DNA of 64,000 bases. It comes from Microbacterium sp. W4I4 (GTDB lineage: Bacteria > Actinomycetota > Actinomycetes > Actinomycetales > Microbacteriaceae). Under the pieces are notes generated by a model. It did no database searches. It worked only from the letters and a program-made list of their open reading frames with translations, and was not told where the DNA came from. Position numbers and translations under genes: made by a program. Shown piece after piece: positions 24,003-32,742 of the stretch (its first letter is position 1; every line of letters begins with the position of its first letter). The DNA lies in the NCBI RefSeq assembly GCF_030816235.1, contig NZ_JAUSXT010000001.1, forward strand, positions 2,790,001 to 2,854,000, read 5' to 3'.

Positions 24003-25091
24003 TCAGGTCCGACCCCACTGCTCGCGAGTGGTGAGAGGAACGAGCGGCGGACGCTCGGCGGTGGTGGTGAGTTCGATGCGCTCGCCCGTGCGCGCCGACT
24101 CCAGCAGTGCGGTCATGATCTCCAGCACGTGCAGGGCGATCGAGCCGTCCGAGCGTGCACCGCCGGCCACGAAGTCGAGCAGTCCGATGCCGCGCGATCC
24201 GTTCTCGTAACCCGCGCTCGCCGGCAGGGTGCTCCAGGCGTCCTCGCGCGGGCGACGCAGCCGCACCTCGCCGTCGAAGTGGTTGGGGTCCGGCAGTGAG
24301 AGCGTGCCGGTCTCGCCGTGCACCTCGATGGGCGCCGCCTGCGTGGCCGCGGCATCGAAGCTGAAGGTCACGGTCGAGATCGCCCCATCGACGTGCTCGA
24401 GCACGCCGGTGACGTGGGTGTCGACCTCGACGGGGATGTCTTCGCCGGCGCGCGGTCCCGTCGCGATGCGGCGCAGCGACTTCGGCCGCGATGACGCGCC
24501 CGAGACGCGCTTGACCGGGCCGAGCAGGTGGAACAGCGAGGTCAGGTAGTACGGACCCATGTCCAGCAGCGGCCCGCCGCCCTCGCGGTAGTAGAAGTCG
24601 GGGTTCGGATGCCAGGCCTCATGGCCGGCCGATACCCAGGTGGCGACCGCGGAGACCGGGCGTCCGATCTCACCCGCATCCACGGCCGCCCGGGCGGTCT
24701 GGATGCCGGTGCCGAGGACGGTGTCCGGCGCACAGCCCACCCACGCCGATGGAGTGGCGGCGGCGATGATCTCGCTCGCGGCGGGCATCGTCGGGGCGAG
24801 CGGCTTCTCGCCGAACACGTTCTTGCCATGGCGGAGCGCGGCCAGCGCGACCTCGGCGTGCGCGGCGGGGATGGTGAGATTCAGGACCGTCTGCACGCTC
24901 GGGTCGGCGACCAGCTCGTCGACGGTCAATGTACGGCATCCGTCGAACCGTTCGGCCACCGCTGCGGCCCGCGCCGTGTCGAGGTCGGCCGTCGCGGCTA
25001 TCCGCACCCCGGGGTGGGCGCCGAGCGTCTCCAGGTACTGCGCGGAGATGACTCCGAGTCCGACTATTCCGATACCGTGCGGCTCGCCCAC
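24003..25091 (-). CDS. Gfo/Idh/MocA family oxidoreductase
   Basis: A 362-residue NAD(P)-dependent sugar or cyclitol dehydrogenase. The N-terminal Rossmann motif is GIVGLGVISAQYLETLGAHPG, the catalytic Lys is in GKNVFGEKPLAPT, and the C-terminal beta-sheet domain has GPLLDMGPYYLTSL with the expected Asp-x3-His-like segment altered to Asp-Met-Gly-Pro-Tyr. GTG 25091 overlaps the end of the ThuA-type gene by 28 bases. It is the last gene of an operon Gfo/Idh-ThuA-Gfo/Idh that faces a LacI repressor. Such sets oxidise sugars at C3 in related systems, but the substrate here is inferred only. Confidence 0.85.
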   Translation of the reverse strand: MGEPHGIGIVGLGVISAQYLETLGAHPGVRIAATADLDTARAAAVAERFDGCRTLTVDELVADPSVQTVLNLTIPAAHAEVALAALRHGKNVFGEKPLAPTMPAASEIIAAATPSAWVGCAPDTVLGTGIQTARAAVDAGEIGRPVSAVATWVSAGHEAWHPNPDFYYREGGGPLLDMGPYYLTSLFHLLGPVKRVSGASSRPKSLRRIATGPRAGEDIPVEVDTHVTGVLEHVDGAISTVTFSFDAAATQAAPIEVHGETGTLSLPDPNHFDGEVRLRRPREDAWSTLPASAGYENGSRGIGLLDFVAGGARSDGSIALHVLEIMTALLESARTGERIELTTTAERPPLVPLTTREQWGRT

Positions 25092-25777
25092 AGCATTCCT
25101 CTCTCGATGATCGTTCGTACGTTGGTGTCGCGCAGCACCTCGGGGCTGTGCCCGGGGGTCGCCACGAAGATGCGGCCCGCGCCCCACAGCCGCGTCCACA
25201 CCGCAGGCGACACGATCGGCCGATGCCACGGGTGGTACGGCTGCACGGGGTGCGTGGTGGTGGCGAGCACGTCGTTGAGGTCGTCGGCGAGCACCCAGTA
25301 CTGCTCGGTGTCGAGCGTGAAGTCGTCCAGACCGCTCAGGATCTCGTGGCCGCGACCCAGGTCGGTCAGCTCGACCGTGTACGGGAGGAAGTTGTCGGAC
25401 TCGTCGCCGACGCAGGCGTCCGGATGCTTCGACGGATGCGTGGCGAACTGTCCACCGATCAGCTGCAGGTAGTCGGAGCTGTTGCGGTACGAGTCGGCGA
25501 TGCCGCCGTGCCAGCCGGCGAGGCCCGTGCCGCGCTCGACCGCGCGACGCAGCCCTGCGAAGGCCTCGCGGGAGATCTCCGACATCGTCACGGACTGCAC
25601 GATGAGATCGGTGGCGTCCATCACCGCCTGATCGGTGTAGATCGCGTTCGACTCCTCGACCTGCACCTCGAATCCCTGCTCCTGCAGGAAGGGGATGAAG
25701 ATCTCCGTCGCCTCGATGGGATGGTGCCCGTCCCATCCTCCTCGGACGACGAGCGCCTTGCGGGTCGTGGTCATCAT
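25064..25777 (-). CDS. ThuA domain-containing protein (trehalose-utilization family)
   Basis: A 237-residue cytosolic protein with a class I glutamine-amidotransferase-like flavodoxin fold: ALVVRGGWDGHHPIEATEIF at the N terminus, the nucleophile-elbow-like GTGLAGWHGGIADSYR, and the C-terminal GAGRIFVATPGHS with a His. In rhizobia ThuA works with the Gfo/Idh protein ThuB in converting disaccharides through 3-keto forms. AAGGAG lies five bases before the first of two tandem ATGs. Its stop lies within the next gene, and its start overlaps the previous stop. Confidence 0.87.
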   Translation of the reverse strand: MMTTTRKALVVRGGWDGHHPIEATEIFIPFLQEQGFEVQVEESNAIYTDQAVMDATDLIVQSVTMSEISREAFAGLRRAVERGTGLAGWHGGIADSYRNSSDYLQLIGGQFATHPSKHPDACVGDESDNFLPYTVELTDLGRGHEILSGLDDFTLDTEQYWVLADDLNDVLATTTHPVQPYHPWHRPIVSPAVWTRLWGAGRIFVATPGHSPEVLRDTNVRTIIERGMLWASRTVSE

Positions 25778-26955
25778 CGTGCTCCTTCCACTGCGGTGTG
25801 ACGGCTGTCGGATGCTGCGCTGGCCTCGACGGCGGCGAGCACGCGCTGCACGCGGGCGGCCTCGGCGAAGCCCGGACGCGCGGCGACCCCGTCGGTGATC
25901 GCGCGCACGAAGTCGACGGCCTGATGCGTGAAGAGGTGCTCGTAGCCCAGGCCATGACCGGCAGGCCACCACGCGCCCGCATAGGGATGGTCGGGCTCGG
26001 TGACGTCGATCCGGCGGAAACCCTGCTCGTCGGAGGGCAGCTGTGCATCGTGGAACTGCAGCTCGTTCATGAACGAGAAGTCGAAGGCGACCGAACCGAG
26101 CTCGCCGTTGACCTCGATGCGGTTCGCGTTGCGGTGGCCTGCGGCCATGCGCGTCGCCTCGAAGACGCCGAGGGCGCCATCGGCGAAGGATGCCGTGAAC
26201 GCGACGGCATCGTCGACAGTGACCTGCTCTCGCGGAGCGTCCGCGTCGGCGTTGCCGCCCAGGCCCACGTGCTCGTTCAGTCGCGGACGGGACTCGACGA
26301 AGGTGCGCAGCGTGGCGGACACCCCGGTGATCGCCGATCCGGTCAGCCACTGCGCGGTGTCGATGCTGTGCGCGCCGATGTCGCCCAGGGTTCCGGAGCC
26401 GGCGCGTGCGCGGTCCAGGCGCCAGGTGAAGGGTGCGTCGGGACTGGTGAGCCAGTCCTGCAGATACTGGGCGCGCACGTGGCGGATCCGCCCGAGCCGG
26501 CCGTCGTCGATGAGCTTCTTGGCGAGCGCCAGGGCGGGCGTGCGGCGGTAGCTGAACCCGCACATGCTGACCACGCCCCGCTCGGCGGCGGATGCTGCGG
26601 CATCCGCCATCCGGTCGGCCTCGGCGACGTCATTGGCGAGCGGCTTCTCGCACAGCACGTGCTTTCCGGCGGCGAGGGCGGCCAGTGCGATCTCGGCGTG
26701 CGTGTGCCCTGGAGTGCAGATGTCGACGATGTCGATGTCGTCGCGGGCGATCGCGCTGCGCCAGTCCGAGGAGGACTCGGCAATGCCGAACTCGGCTGCC
26801 GCGGCGGCGGTGCGGTCCGCATCGCTGCCCACGAGGAGCACCGCCTCGGGGGCGGGGGAGAGGTCGAAGAACCGGGGTGCGGTGCGCCAGGCGTGCGAGT
26901 GCATGCGCCCCATGAATCCGGTGCCGATGATGGCCACACGCAGTCGTGTCGTCAT
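25774..26955 (-). CDS. Gfo/Idh/MocA family oxidoreductase
   Basis: A 393-residue dehydrogenase. Rossmann motif AIIGTGFMGRMHSHAWRTAP, DICTPGHTHAEIALAALAAGKHV, catalytic Lys in CEKPLAND and the substrate-domain GDIGAHSIDTAQWLTG with the Asp and His pair. It shows the length and motifs of ThuB/MviM-like sugar oxidoreductases. It is the promoter-proximal gene of the operon that includes the ThuA-type and second Gfo/Idh genes, and is divergent from a LacI regulator with operator-like sites in the 111-bp gap. Confidence 0.9.
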   Translation of the reverse strand: MTTRLRVAIIGTGFMGRMHSHAWRTAPRFFDLSPAPEAVLLVGSDADRTAAAAAEFGIAESSSDWRSAIARDDIDIVDICTPGHTHAEIALAALAAGKHVLCEKPLANDVAEADRMADAAASAAERGVVSMCGFSYRRTPALALAKKLIDDGRLGRIRHVRAQYLQDWLTSPDAPFTWRLDRARAGSGTLGDIGAHSIDTAQWLTGSAITGVSATLRTFVESRPRLNEHVGLGGNADADAPREQVTVDDAVAFTASFADGALGVFEATRMAAGHRNANRIEVNGELGSVAFDFSFMNELQFHDAQLPSDEQGFRRIDVTEPDHPYAGAWWPAGHGLGYEHLFTHQAVDFVRAITDGVAARPGFAEAARVQRVLAAVEASAASDSRHTAVEGAR

Positions 26956-26967
26956 TGCTCGTCTCTC

Positions 26968-27012
26968 TCGTCCTCGAAAGGTGTGCGGGTTCGTCCTCGA
27001 AGGGCGTGCGGG
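26968..27012. repeat. Two tandem 22-bp direct repeats upstream of the Gfo/Idh operon
   Basis: TCGTCCTCGAAAGGTGTGCG (first 20 bases) at 26968 and a copy at 26991 differ at two of 22 positions. They lie just before the Gfo/Idh start on the minus strand, in the 5' leader, and may be regulator-binding sites. Confidence 0.5.
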
Positions 27013-27049
27013 AACACTTTGCCATGTGCTGTCGCGGATGCCTCAGAAA

Positions 27050-27057
27050 TTGCGCAA
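27050..27057. promoter_or_regulatory. LacI-type operator-like palindrome
   Basis: TTGCGCAA within AAATTGCGCAAAAT, ten bases before the LacI-type ATG. CG-centred palindromes of this kind are common LacI-family operators. It would allow self-repression and control of the divergent operon. Confidence 0.5.
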
Positions 27058-27066
27058 AATAGATCC

Positions 27067-28122
27067 ATGTCTCCTGCGCGCCGCATCACCCTCGCCCGCG
27101 TGGCCGAGGAGGCAGGGGTCAGCGTGTCGACCGCATCGCGCGCGCTGCGCGGTCGCGGCGACATGTCCGCCGACACCCGCACCCGTGCGCTGCACGCCGC
27201 AGAGGCACTGGGATACACCTTCGCGGGCGAGTCCCGTGGGCGTCCGCGGGACCGGACGGCCGGTGTGATCGATCTCGTCTTCGGGAACTTCCACGACCCC
27301 TACACCGACGAGGTCGTCGCCGGCGCGCGCACGACGGCGGCCGCGCTGCGCTACGACCTGGTGCTGACCACGGACCGCCCGGATCCCGAGGACGACTGGC
27401 CGCACCGCATCCGCACCCGGGGCACGGCGGGCGTGATCGTCGGGCTGAAGATGCCGACGGCGGCGCAGGCAGCTCTGCTGCGGGAAGCGGGGATCCCGCT
27501 GGTGCTGCTCGACCCGCCCAGTGAAGCGCCCGCCTCGCTTCCCAGCATCCGCACCACCGACCGTGCCGGCGGAGTGGCCGCCGCCGAGCACCTCCTCGCG
27601 CGGGGAGCTCAGCGGTTCATCCTGATCGGCGGCACGCCGTCGTACCGATTCGGTCGGGCGCGGGTGGACGGCTTCACATCCACCGTGCACTCGCGGGCGC
27701 CGAAGACTCGGATCGTTCGCGTCGACGCCGACTGGGGTGCGAGCGGCGCGGCCGCGGCCTGCGCCCGTGCGCTGCGCGAGCTGGACGGGCAGGGGCCGAT
27801 CGGTCTCTTCGCCTGCAACGACGAGATGGCCGTGGGTGCATACCGGGCCATCGCCGATGCCGGTCTGGCGGTGCCACGAGACGTGCTGGTGGTCGGATTC
27901 GACGACGTGCGCGGTGCCAGGTGGCTGCATCCGCCGCTGACCACCATCCGTCAGCCGCTGCGTGAGATGGGAGCAGCGGCGGTGCGGACGCTGGTGCGCG
28001 GTATCGAGGGAAGGGAGCCCGCAGCGGAGACCATCGAGCTCCCCACCGCCCTGGTGGTGCGCGGCTCGACGACGCATGCCCCAGCCTCTTCCCACCCGTC
28101 AGCCCGTACCCTGGAAGCATGA
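27067..28122 (+). CDS. LacI family transcriptional regulator
   Basis: A 351-residue repressor. The N-terminal helix-turn-helix reads [21 protein letters not shown], followed by the hinge [13 protein letters not shown] and a periplasmic-binding-like sensor domain ([58 protein letters not shown]). It is divergent from the Gfo/Idh-ThuA operon and probably controls it in response to a sugar or 3-keto sugar. A palindrome at 27050 suits autoregulation. The stop overlaps the rlmN ATG by four bases. Confidence 0.92.
   Translation: MSPARRITLARVAEEAGVSVSTASRALRGRGDMSADTRTRALHAAEALGYTFAGESRGRPRDRTAGVIDLVFGNFHDPYTDEVVAGARTTAAALRYDLVLTTDRPDPEDDWPHRIRTRGTAGVIVGLKMPTAAQAALLREAGIPLVLLDPPSEAPASLPSIRTTDRAGGVAAAEHLLARGAQRFILIGGTPSYRFGRARVDGFTSTVHSRAPKTRIVRVDADWGASGAAAACARALRELDGQGPIGLFACNDEMAVGAYRAIADAGLAVPRDVLVVGFDDVRGARWLHPPLTTIRQPLREMGAAAVRTLVRGIEGREPAAETIELPTALVVRGSTTHAPASSHPSARTLEA
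28107..28112 (+). promoter_or_regulatory. Leaderless promoter -10 box for rlmN
   Basis: TACCCT, six bases, then ATG 28119. It lies inside the last codons of the LacI-type gene, so rlmN need not depend on that gene's promoter. Confidence 0.5.
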
Positions 28123-29363
28123 CCGAGACTTCTTCCGCGCGCCCTGCGAACACCGGCGTCCGCCAGACGCGCCCGAAGACGGAGGGGTGGACGCAGAAGA
28201 AGGATGCCGAGGGGCGTCCGCTGCTGCAGTTCGCGAGCCCCAAGCGCGGCAAGCCGCCCGTGCACCTGGCCGACATGACCCCGGCCGAGCGCGTCGAGAA
28301 GGTCAAGGAACTGGGCCTGCCGGGCTTCCGCGCCAAGCAGCTGTCGACGCACTACTTCACGCACTACACCTCCGACCCCGCGCACATGACCGACCTGCCG
28401 GCCGCGCAGCGCGATGAGCTGGTCGCGGGGATGCTGCCGCCGCTGCTCACCGAGGTGCGCCGCCTGGAGACCGACCGGGGCGACACCATCAAGTTCCTCT
28501 GGCGACTGCACGACGGCGCGCTCGTCGAGTCGGTGCTCATGCGCTACCCGGGCCGCATCACCCTGTGCGTGTCGAGCCAGGCCGGCTGCGGCATGAACTG
28601 CCCGTTCTGCGCCACCGGCCAGGCGGGGCTGACGCGCAACATGTCCACCGCCGAGATCATCGAGCAGATCGTGCGCGCCAACCGGCTCATCGCCGAGGGA
28701 GGTCTCGGCGGCAAGAAGGCCGACGACCACTCCATGGAGCGCGTGTCGAACATCGTCTTCATGGGCATGGGCGAGCCGCTCGCCAACTACAAGCGGGTCA
28801 TGGACGCCGTGCGCATCATGGTCGCCGCGCAGCCCGACGGCCTGGGCATGAGCGCCCGCGGCATCACCGTGTCGACGGTCGGCCTGGTGCCCGCCATCCG
28901 CAAGCTCTCCGACGAGGGCATCCCGGTCACGTTCGCGCTGTCGCTGCACGCCCCCGACGACCACCTGCGCGACGAGCTGATCCCGGTCAACTCGCGCTGG
29001 AAGGTCGATGAGGCGCTGGATGCCGCCCGCGAGTACTACGAGAAGACCGGTCGGCGGGTCTCGATCGAGTACGCGCTCATCAAGGACATGAACGACCACG
29101 CCTGGCGCGCAGACCTGCTGGCAGAGAAGCTCAACGCGCGCGGCCGAGGCTGGGTGCACGTCAACCCGATCCCGCTGAACCCCACGCCCGAGTCGGTGTG
29201 GACGGCATCCACCCGCGAGGTCACGAACGAGTTCGTCCGTCGTCTGAACGACGCCGGCATCCCGACCACCCTGCGCGACACCCGCGGCAAGGAGATCGAC
29301 GGGGCCTGCGGCCAGCTGGTCGCGACCACCGAGGACGAGGCCGCCGCCGCCGCGATGGCCTGA
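28119..29363 (+). CDS. rlmN: Dual-specificity 23S rRNA A2503 / tRNA A37 C2-methyltransferase
   Basis: A radical SAM enzyme that methylates C2 of adenine 2503 in 23S rRNA and of adenine 37 in some tRNAs. The [4Fe-4S] Cys triad is C-x3-C-x2-C at residues 157, 161 and 164 (CGMNCPFC). The methyl-carrying Cys is residue 397 in DGACGQL. Other family motifs: [10 protein letters not shown] and ALSLHAPDD. An N-terminal domain ([24 protein letters not shown]) is RlmN-like. The protein has 414 residues, slightly long because of an N-terminal basic extension of about 50 residues. Confidence 0.95.
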   Translation: MTETSSARPANTGVRQTRPKTEGWTQKKDAEGRPLLQFASPKRGKPPVHLADMTPAERVEKVKELGLPGFRAKQLSTHYFTHYTSDPAHMTDLPAAQRDELVAGMLPPLLTEVRRLETDRGDTIKFLWRLHDGALVESVLMRYPGRITLCVSSQAGCGMNCPFCATGQAGLTRNMSTAEIIEQIVRANRLIAEGGLGGKKADDHSMERVSNIVFMGMGEPLANYKRVMDAVRIMVAAQPDGLGMSARGITVSTVGLVPAIRKLSDEGIPVTFALSLHAPDDHLRDELIPVNSRWKVDEALDAAREYYEKTGRRVSIEYALIKDMNDHAWRADLLAEKLNARGRGWVHVNPIPLNPTPESVWTASTREVTNEFVRRLNDAGIPTTLRDTRGKEIDGACGQLVATTEDEAAAAAMA

Positions 29364-29386
29364 GATCTCGTCGGGACCCGGGCGCT

Positions 29387-29869
29387 TCACCCCAGGTCGC
29401 GCGGGGTGCGCAGGCGCAGCAGCCGACCCGACCCCTCGACCAGCTCCGCCCAGGAGCCGATGTCGACCGCGCACTCCGCGACCGCGCAGGTCGGGAACTC
29501 GGCGAACGAGCCGGTGAGCTCGGCCGTGGCATCCGTCATCCCGGGGTTGTGACCCACGAGCATCGCGACCTCGACGTCATCCGGCAGGGCGGAGGCGACC
29601 TCCAGGATGGTGCGGGCGGATGCCGCATACAGCGCCGGCTCCTCGATCATCTCGAGCCTGAACGCCGAGGCGTACTCGTCGGCGGTGGTGCGCGCCCGCG
29701 TCGCCGTGCTCGAGACGATCCGCTGCAGGCCGATGCCGTCCTCGACCAGCTGTGAGGCCATGGCTGGGGCGTCGCGGCGGCCGCGTCCGTTGAGCGGTCG
29801 GTCGTGATCGGAGAGGCCGTGGATGCCCCATTCGGACTTCGCGTGACGGGCGAGCAGCAGCGTCTTCAT
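29387..29869 (-). CDS. SixA-type phosphohistidine phosphatase
   Basis: A 160-residue histidine-phosphatase superfamily protein. The N terminus LLLARHAKSEWG has the RHG-like catalytic His (Arg-His-Ala in SixA). The second catalytic His is in MLVGHNPGM, and SSTATRARTTADEY is the usual third block. Single-domain SixA proteins dephosphorylate phosphohistidine or, in some actinobacteria, phosphosugars. ATG 29869 is preceded by CAGGCT and six bases, a weak leaderless -10 box. It is convergent with rlmN and divergent from the DUF4407 gene. Confidence 0.88.
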   Translation of the reverse strand: MKTLLLARHAKSEWGIHGLSDHDRPLNGRGRRDAPAMASQLVEDGIGLQRIVSSTATRARTTADEYASAFRLEMIEEPALYAASARTILEVASALPDDVEVAMLVGHNPGMTDATAELTGSFAEFPTCAVAECAVDIGSWAELVEGSGRLLRLRTPRDLG

Positions 29870-29962
29870 GACACCAGCCTGACACTGCGAGGGCCCGTCG
29901 CGCATCCCTTTCCTGTGAGTCGTTCGCAGGGTTCGTCCGGGAGTCCCACAGCCGACGTTTCC

Positions 29963-29968
29963 TACTCT
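29963..29968 (+). promoter_or_regulatory. Leaderless promoter -10 box for the DUF4407 gene
   Basis: TACTCT, six bases, then ATG 29975. The GGAGG touching this ATG is too close to act as a Shine-Dalgarno site, which favours a leaderless reading. Confidence 0.55.
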
Positions 29969-29974
29969 CGGAGG

Positions 29975-31546
29975 ATGTCCTATTCCGCGCATCGCCCTGG
30001 ACGGATGGATTCCCAGGGGCGGATCTCGTTCGAATCAGGCGCCCCCGAAGGCACCGTGACCGACGATGATCTCGATTTCCTGCGTACCTTCGAGCCGGCC
30101 GGATCGTCGTCGGCGGCCCCTCGGCAGGCTCAGGGATCCGATGCGGAGGACACCACGACGCATCCGACCGAGGTCATCGAGCCTGACGCCGCCGAGCCGG
30201 CGTCCCCCGCCGCCGTCAAGGCCCCGCGCCCGAAGCGCGTGCGCGCACCGCGGGTGCCCGGTTCGCGCCTGCGCACCCTGGCGATCCTCGGCGGCGCGGA
30301 CGGTCCGATCCTCGACCGCGTGCCCGGCGAGACCCCTCGCTTCGTGCAGATGTTCTTCGTGCTGCTCGGCACCGCGCTGGTCTCCGCCATCTCGATGCTG
30401 TTCGCCCTCACCACAGGCGTGCAGGTCGCGGTCTGGCTGGCCGTTCCGCTGGCGCTGGTCTGGGCCGCGATCATCTTCAACCTCGACCGCTTCCTCACCT
30501 CCACCATGACGGCGACCCGCAGCGTCGGCAAGATCATCGCCCTCGCCCTGCCGCGCATCGCGATGGCCGCGCTGATCGGATTCCTCGTCGCCGAACCGCT
30601 CGTGCTGCAGGTGTTCCACAACGACATCGCCCGCGAGGTCGCCTCCACCAACATCACCCAGTCTCAGTCCGACCAGACGGCCCTCGAGAAGGGTCCCGAG
30701 AAGAAGGCGCTGGATGCGGCATCCGCCCGCGTCTCCTCTCTGGAGAACCAGGCCGCCACCGGCATCGTGGCCGGCACCGACTCGGGCTCGGCCTCGACCA
30801 CCGCGGCGAAGTCCACGGTCGATGACATCACCGCCAAGATGGCCGAACAGCAGAAGACCATCGACTCGGCCCGCGCGCTGTACCAGTGCGAGCTCACCGG
30901 AGAGGGCGCGGGCACCGTTCCGGGCTGCACGGGAGTGAACGGGCAGGGCTCCAGCTCGGATGCCGCCAAGGCCCAGCTCGCGCAGGCGCAGCAGACCTAC
31001 GACGCGCTCGCCGCCCAGCTGCGCTCGGCGAACGGCGACCTGTCGGCGGCCGAGACCGCTGAGAAGGCCAACACCTCGGCATCCGAGACCTCCAACCGTC
31101 AGCAGGCGAAGGACCAGCTCCCCGCCGCGAAGCAGACCTACGAGAACGCGCTCGCCGCGTACAACGCGCGCGCCGACTCCGTCGCGGCGGGCAATGCCGG
31201 CGCCATCGGGCTGCTCAGTCAGATCACGGGGCTGAACCGACTGGCCGACAAGGAGCCCACGATCTTCTGGGCGCACTGGCTGATCGCCGCACTGTTCTTC
31301 ATGATCGAGCTGCTGCCGGTGCTCGTGAAGGTGCTCACCAGCTGGGGCGACCCCTCGCTGTACGAGAAGACCGCCGCGATCCGCAAGCAGGTCGACCTCG
31401 ATCGGGTGACCGCGGACGGGTTCCGGGATCGCGCCGCGATCGTGACCTCGGATTCCGCGGCATCCGATCCGGCCCCCGCATCCGATGCCGTCGCCCCGAC
31501 CGCCCCATTGAAACGATCCGACATTCGGGAGTCCACCTCGGTCTGA
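29975..31546 (+). CDS. DUF4407 domain membrane protein with periplasmic-size coiled coil
   Basis: A 523-residue membrane protein. The N-terminal 100 residues are charged and Pro-rich, and include an in-frame repeat-element copy (APRQAQGSD). Then come LAILGGADGPILDRVPGETPRF, two close TM segments (MFFVLLGTALVSAISMLFA, VWLAVPLALVWAAIIFNLDRFL) and a third (IIALALPRIAMAALIGFLVAEP). About 230 residues of Ala/Gln/Lys-rich coiled coil follow, with two Cys, and a last TM (FWAHWLIAALFFMIELLPVLVKV). This is the DUF4407 architecture; family function is unknown. Alternative starts at ATG 30005 or GTG 30057 lack the promoter spacing. Confidence 0.85.
   Translation: MSYSAHRPGRMDSQGRISFESGAPEGTVTDDDLDFLRTFEPAGSSSAAPRQAQGSDAEDTTTHPTEVIEPDAAEPASPAAVKAPRPKRVRAPRVPGSRLRTLAILGGADGPILDRVPGETPRFVQMFFVLLGTALVSAISMLFALTTGVQVAVWLAVPLALVWAAIIFNLDRFLTSTMTATRSVGKIIALALPRIAMAALIGFLVAEPLVLQVFHNDIAREVASTNITQSQSDQTALEKGPEKKALDAASARVSSLENQAATGIVAGTDSGSASTTAAKSTVDDITAKMAEQQKTIDSARALYQCELTGEGAGTVPGCTGVNGQGSSSDAAKAQLAQAQQTYDALAAQLRSANGDLSAAETAEKANTSASETSNRQQAKDQLPAAKQTYENALAAYNARADSVAAGNAGAIGLLSQITGLNRLADKEPTIFWAHWLIAALFFMIELLPVLVKVLTSWGDPSLYEKTAAIRKQVDLDRVTADGFRDRAAIVTSDSAASDPAPASDAVAPTAPLKRSDIRESTSV
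30117..30139 (+). repeat. Second copy of the hemB-type repeat, inside the DUF4407 gene
   Basis: CCCTCGGCAGGCTCAGGGAT matches the hemB element at 18 of 21 positions and reads through in frame as PRQAQGS in a disordered N-terminal region. Confidence 0.5.
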
Positions 31547-31553
31547 GCGGCAC

Positions 31554-31559
31554 TAGCGT
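31554..31559 (+). promoter_or_regulatory. Leaderless promoter -10 box for the aldo/keto reductase gene
   Basis: TAGCGT, six bases, then ATG 31566. The ATG three bases earlier (31563) would be too close to the box. Confidence 0.5.
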
Positions 31560-31565
31560 TGGATG

Positions 31566-32579
31566 ATGGTCAACTATCGCTATCTCGGCAACAGCGGTCT
31601 CAAGGTCTCGGAGATCACCTACGGCAACTGGGTGACGCACGCGTCGCAGGTCGGTGACGACGCTGCGGTGAAGACCGTGCACGCCGCTCTGGATGCCGGC
31701 ATCACCACGTTCGACACCGCCGACACCTACGCCAACACGGCCGCCGAGGTCGTGCTCGGCAGGGCGCTCGAGGGCCAGCGCCGCGCAGGGCTGGAGATCT
31801 TCACGAAGGTCTACTTCCCCACCGGTCCGAAGGGCCCCAACGACACCGGCCTGAGCCGCAAGCACATCATGCAGTCCATCGACGGCTCGTTGGAGCGACT
31901 CGGCACCGACTACGTCGACCTGTACCAGGCGCACCGCTACGACCACGAGACCCCGCTCGAGGAGACGATGCAGGCCTTCGCCGACGTCGTGCGCGCGGGC
32001 AAGGCGCTCTACATCGGCGTCTCGGAGTGGACGGCGGAGCAGCTGCGCGAGGGTCACGCCCTGTCGAAGCAGCTCGGCTTCCAGCTGATCTCGAACCAGC
32101 CGCAGTACTCCATGCTGCACCGCGTGATCGAGGGCAAGGTCGTGCCGGCATCCGAAGAGCTCGGCATCTCGCAGATCGTCTGGTCGCCGATGGCGCAGGG
32201 TGTGCTGAGCGGCAAGTACCTGCCCGGTCAGCCCGTGCCGGACGGCTCGCGCGCCACCGACCCGCACTCGGGAGCGCACTTCATCGAGCGGCTGCTGAAG
32301 GACGACATCCTCACCGCCGTGCAGAACCTGAAGCCGATCGCCGAGCAGGCGGGTCTCTCGATGCCGCAGCTCGCGATCGCATGGGTGCTGCAGAACCCGA
32401 ACGTGGCCGCCGCTCTGGTGGGTGCGTCCCGTCCCGAGCAGCTCGCCGATACCGTCAAGGCGTCCGGCGTGAAGCTGGAGGCGGATGTCATGGCCGCGAT
32501 CGACACCGCGCTCGCCGGGGTCGTCAACGACGACCCCGAGGACACCTACTCGGTGTCGCCGAAGGCCCGCCTGGTCTGA
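31566..32579 (+). CDS. Aldo/keto reductase, K+ channel beta-subunit-like
   Basis: A 337-residue TIM-barrel NADPH-dependent reductase. The catalytic tetrad is visible: Asp in FDTADTYANT, Tyr within that motif, Lys in FTKVYFPTG and His in YQAHRYDHE. The C-terminal cofactor loop is VGASRPEQLADTVKA. The sequence is of the AKR6/YghZ-like type, acting on small aldehydes or sugars; no substrate can be assigned. ATG 31566 is chosen on promoter spacing. A strong terminator follows, so this is a single-gene unit. Confidence 0.9.
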   Translation: MVNYRYLGNSGLKVSEITYGNWVTHASQVGDDAAVKTVHAALDAGITTFDTADTYANTAAEVVLGRALEGQRRAGLEIFTKVYFPTGPKGPNDTGLSRKHIMQSIDGSLERLGTDYVDLYQAHRYDHETPLEETMQAFADVVRAGKALYIGVSEWTAEQLREGHALSKQLGFQLISNQPQYSMLHRVIEGKVVPASEELGISQIVWSPMAQGVLSGKYLPGQPVPDGSRATDPHSGAHFIERLLKDDILTAVQNLKPIAEQAGLSMPQLAIAWVLQNPNVAAALVGASRPEQLADTVKASGVKLEADVMAAIDTALAGVVNDDPEDTYSVSPKARLV

Positions 32580-32602
32580 TCGGCGGACGATCCGCCCTCA
32601 TC

Positions 32603-32644
32603 CAGAGACCCCGACCTGCAGACATCTGCAGGTCGGGGTCTCTG
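32603..32644 (+). terminator. Intrinsic terminator after the aldo/keto reductase gene
   Basis: A perfect 19-bp stem (starting CAGAGACCCCGACCTGCAG) with loop ACAT. It marks the left border of the catabolic island. Confidence 0.85.
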
Positions 32645-32695
32645 CGTATGCGGCGCGATCTTCCAGCCTCGATTCTGCGCATCTAGTAGCTGATG

Positions 32696-32705
32696 TGTTA
32701 TTGTC
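32696..32705. promoter_or_regulatory. Island motif copy (TGTTATTGTC) upstream of the aldolase gene
   Basis: One of five related sites found only at island promoters (32696, 37311, 45730, 48817, and 50713 on the minus strand). It lies 47 bases before the leader ORF. It is a candidate operator for the GntR-UTRA regulator at 48900. Confidence 0.45.
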
Positions 32706-32742
32706 AGGACATCCTCTCACTACCGGTCTTCGAGGAGACAAG

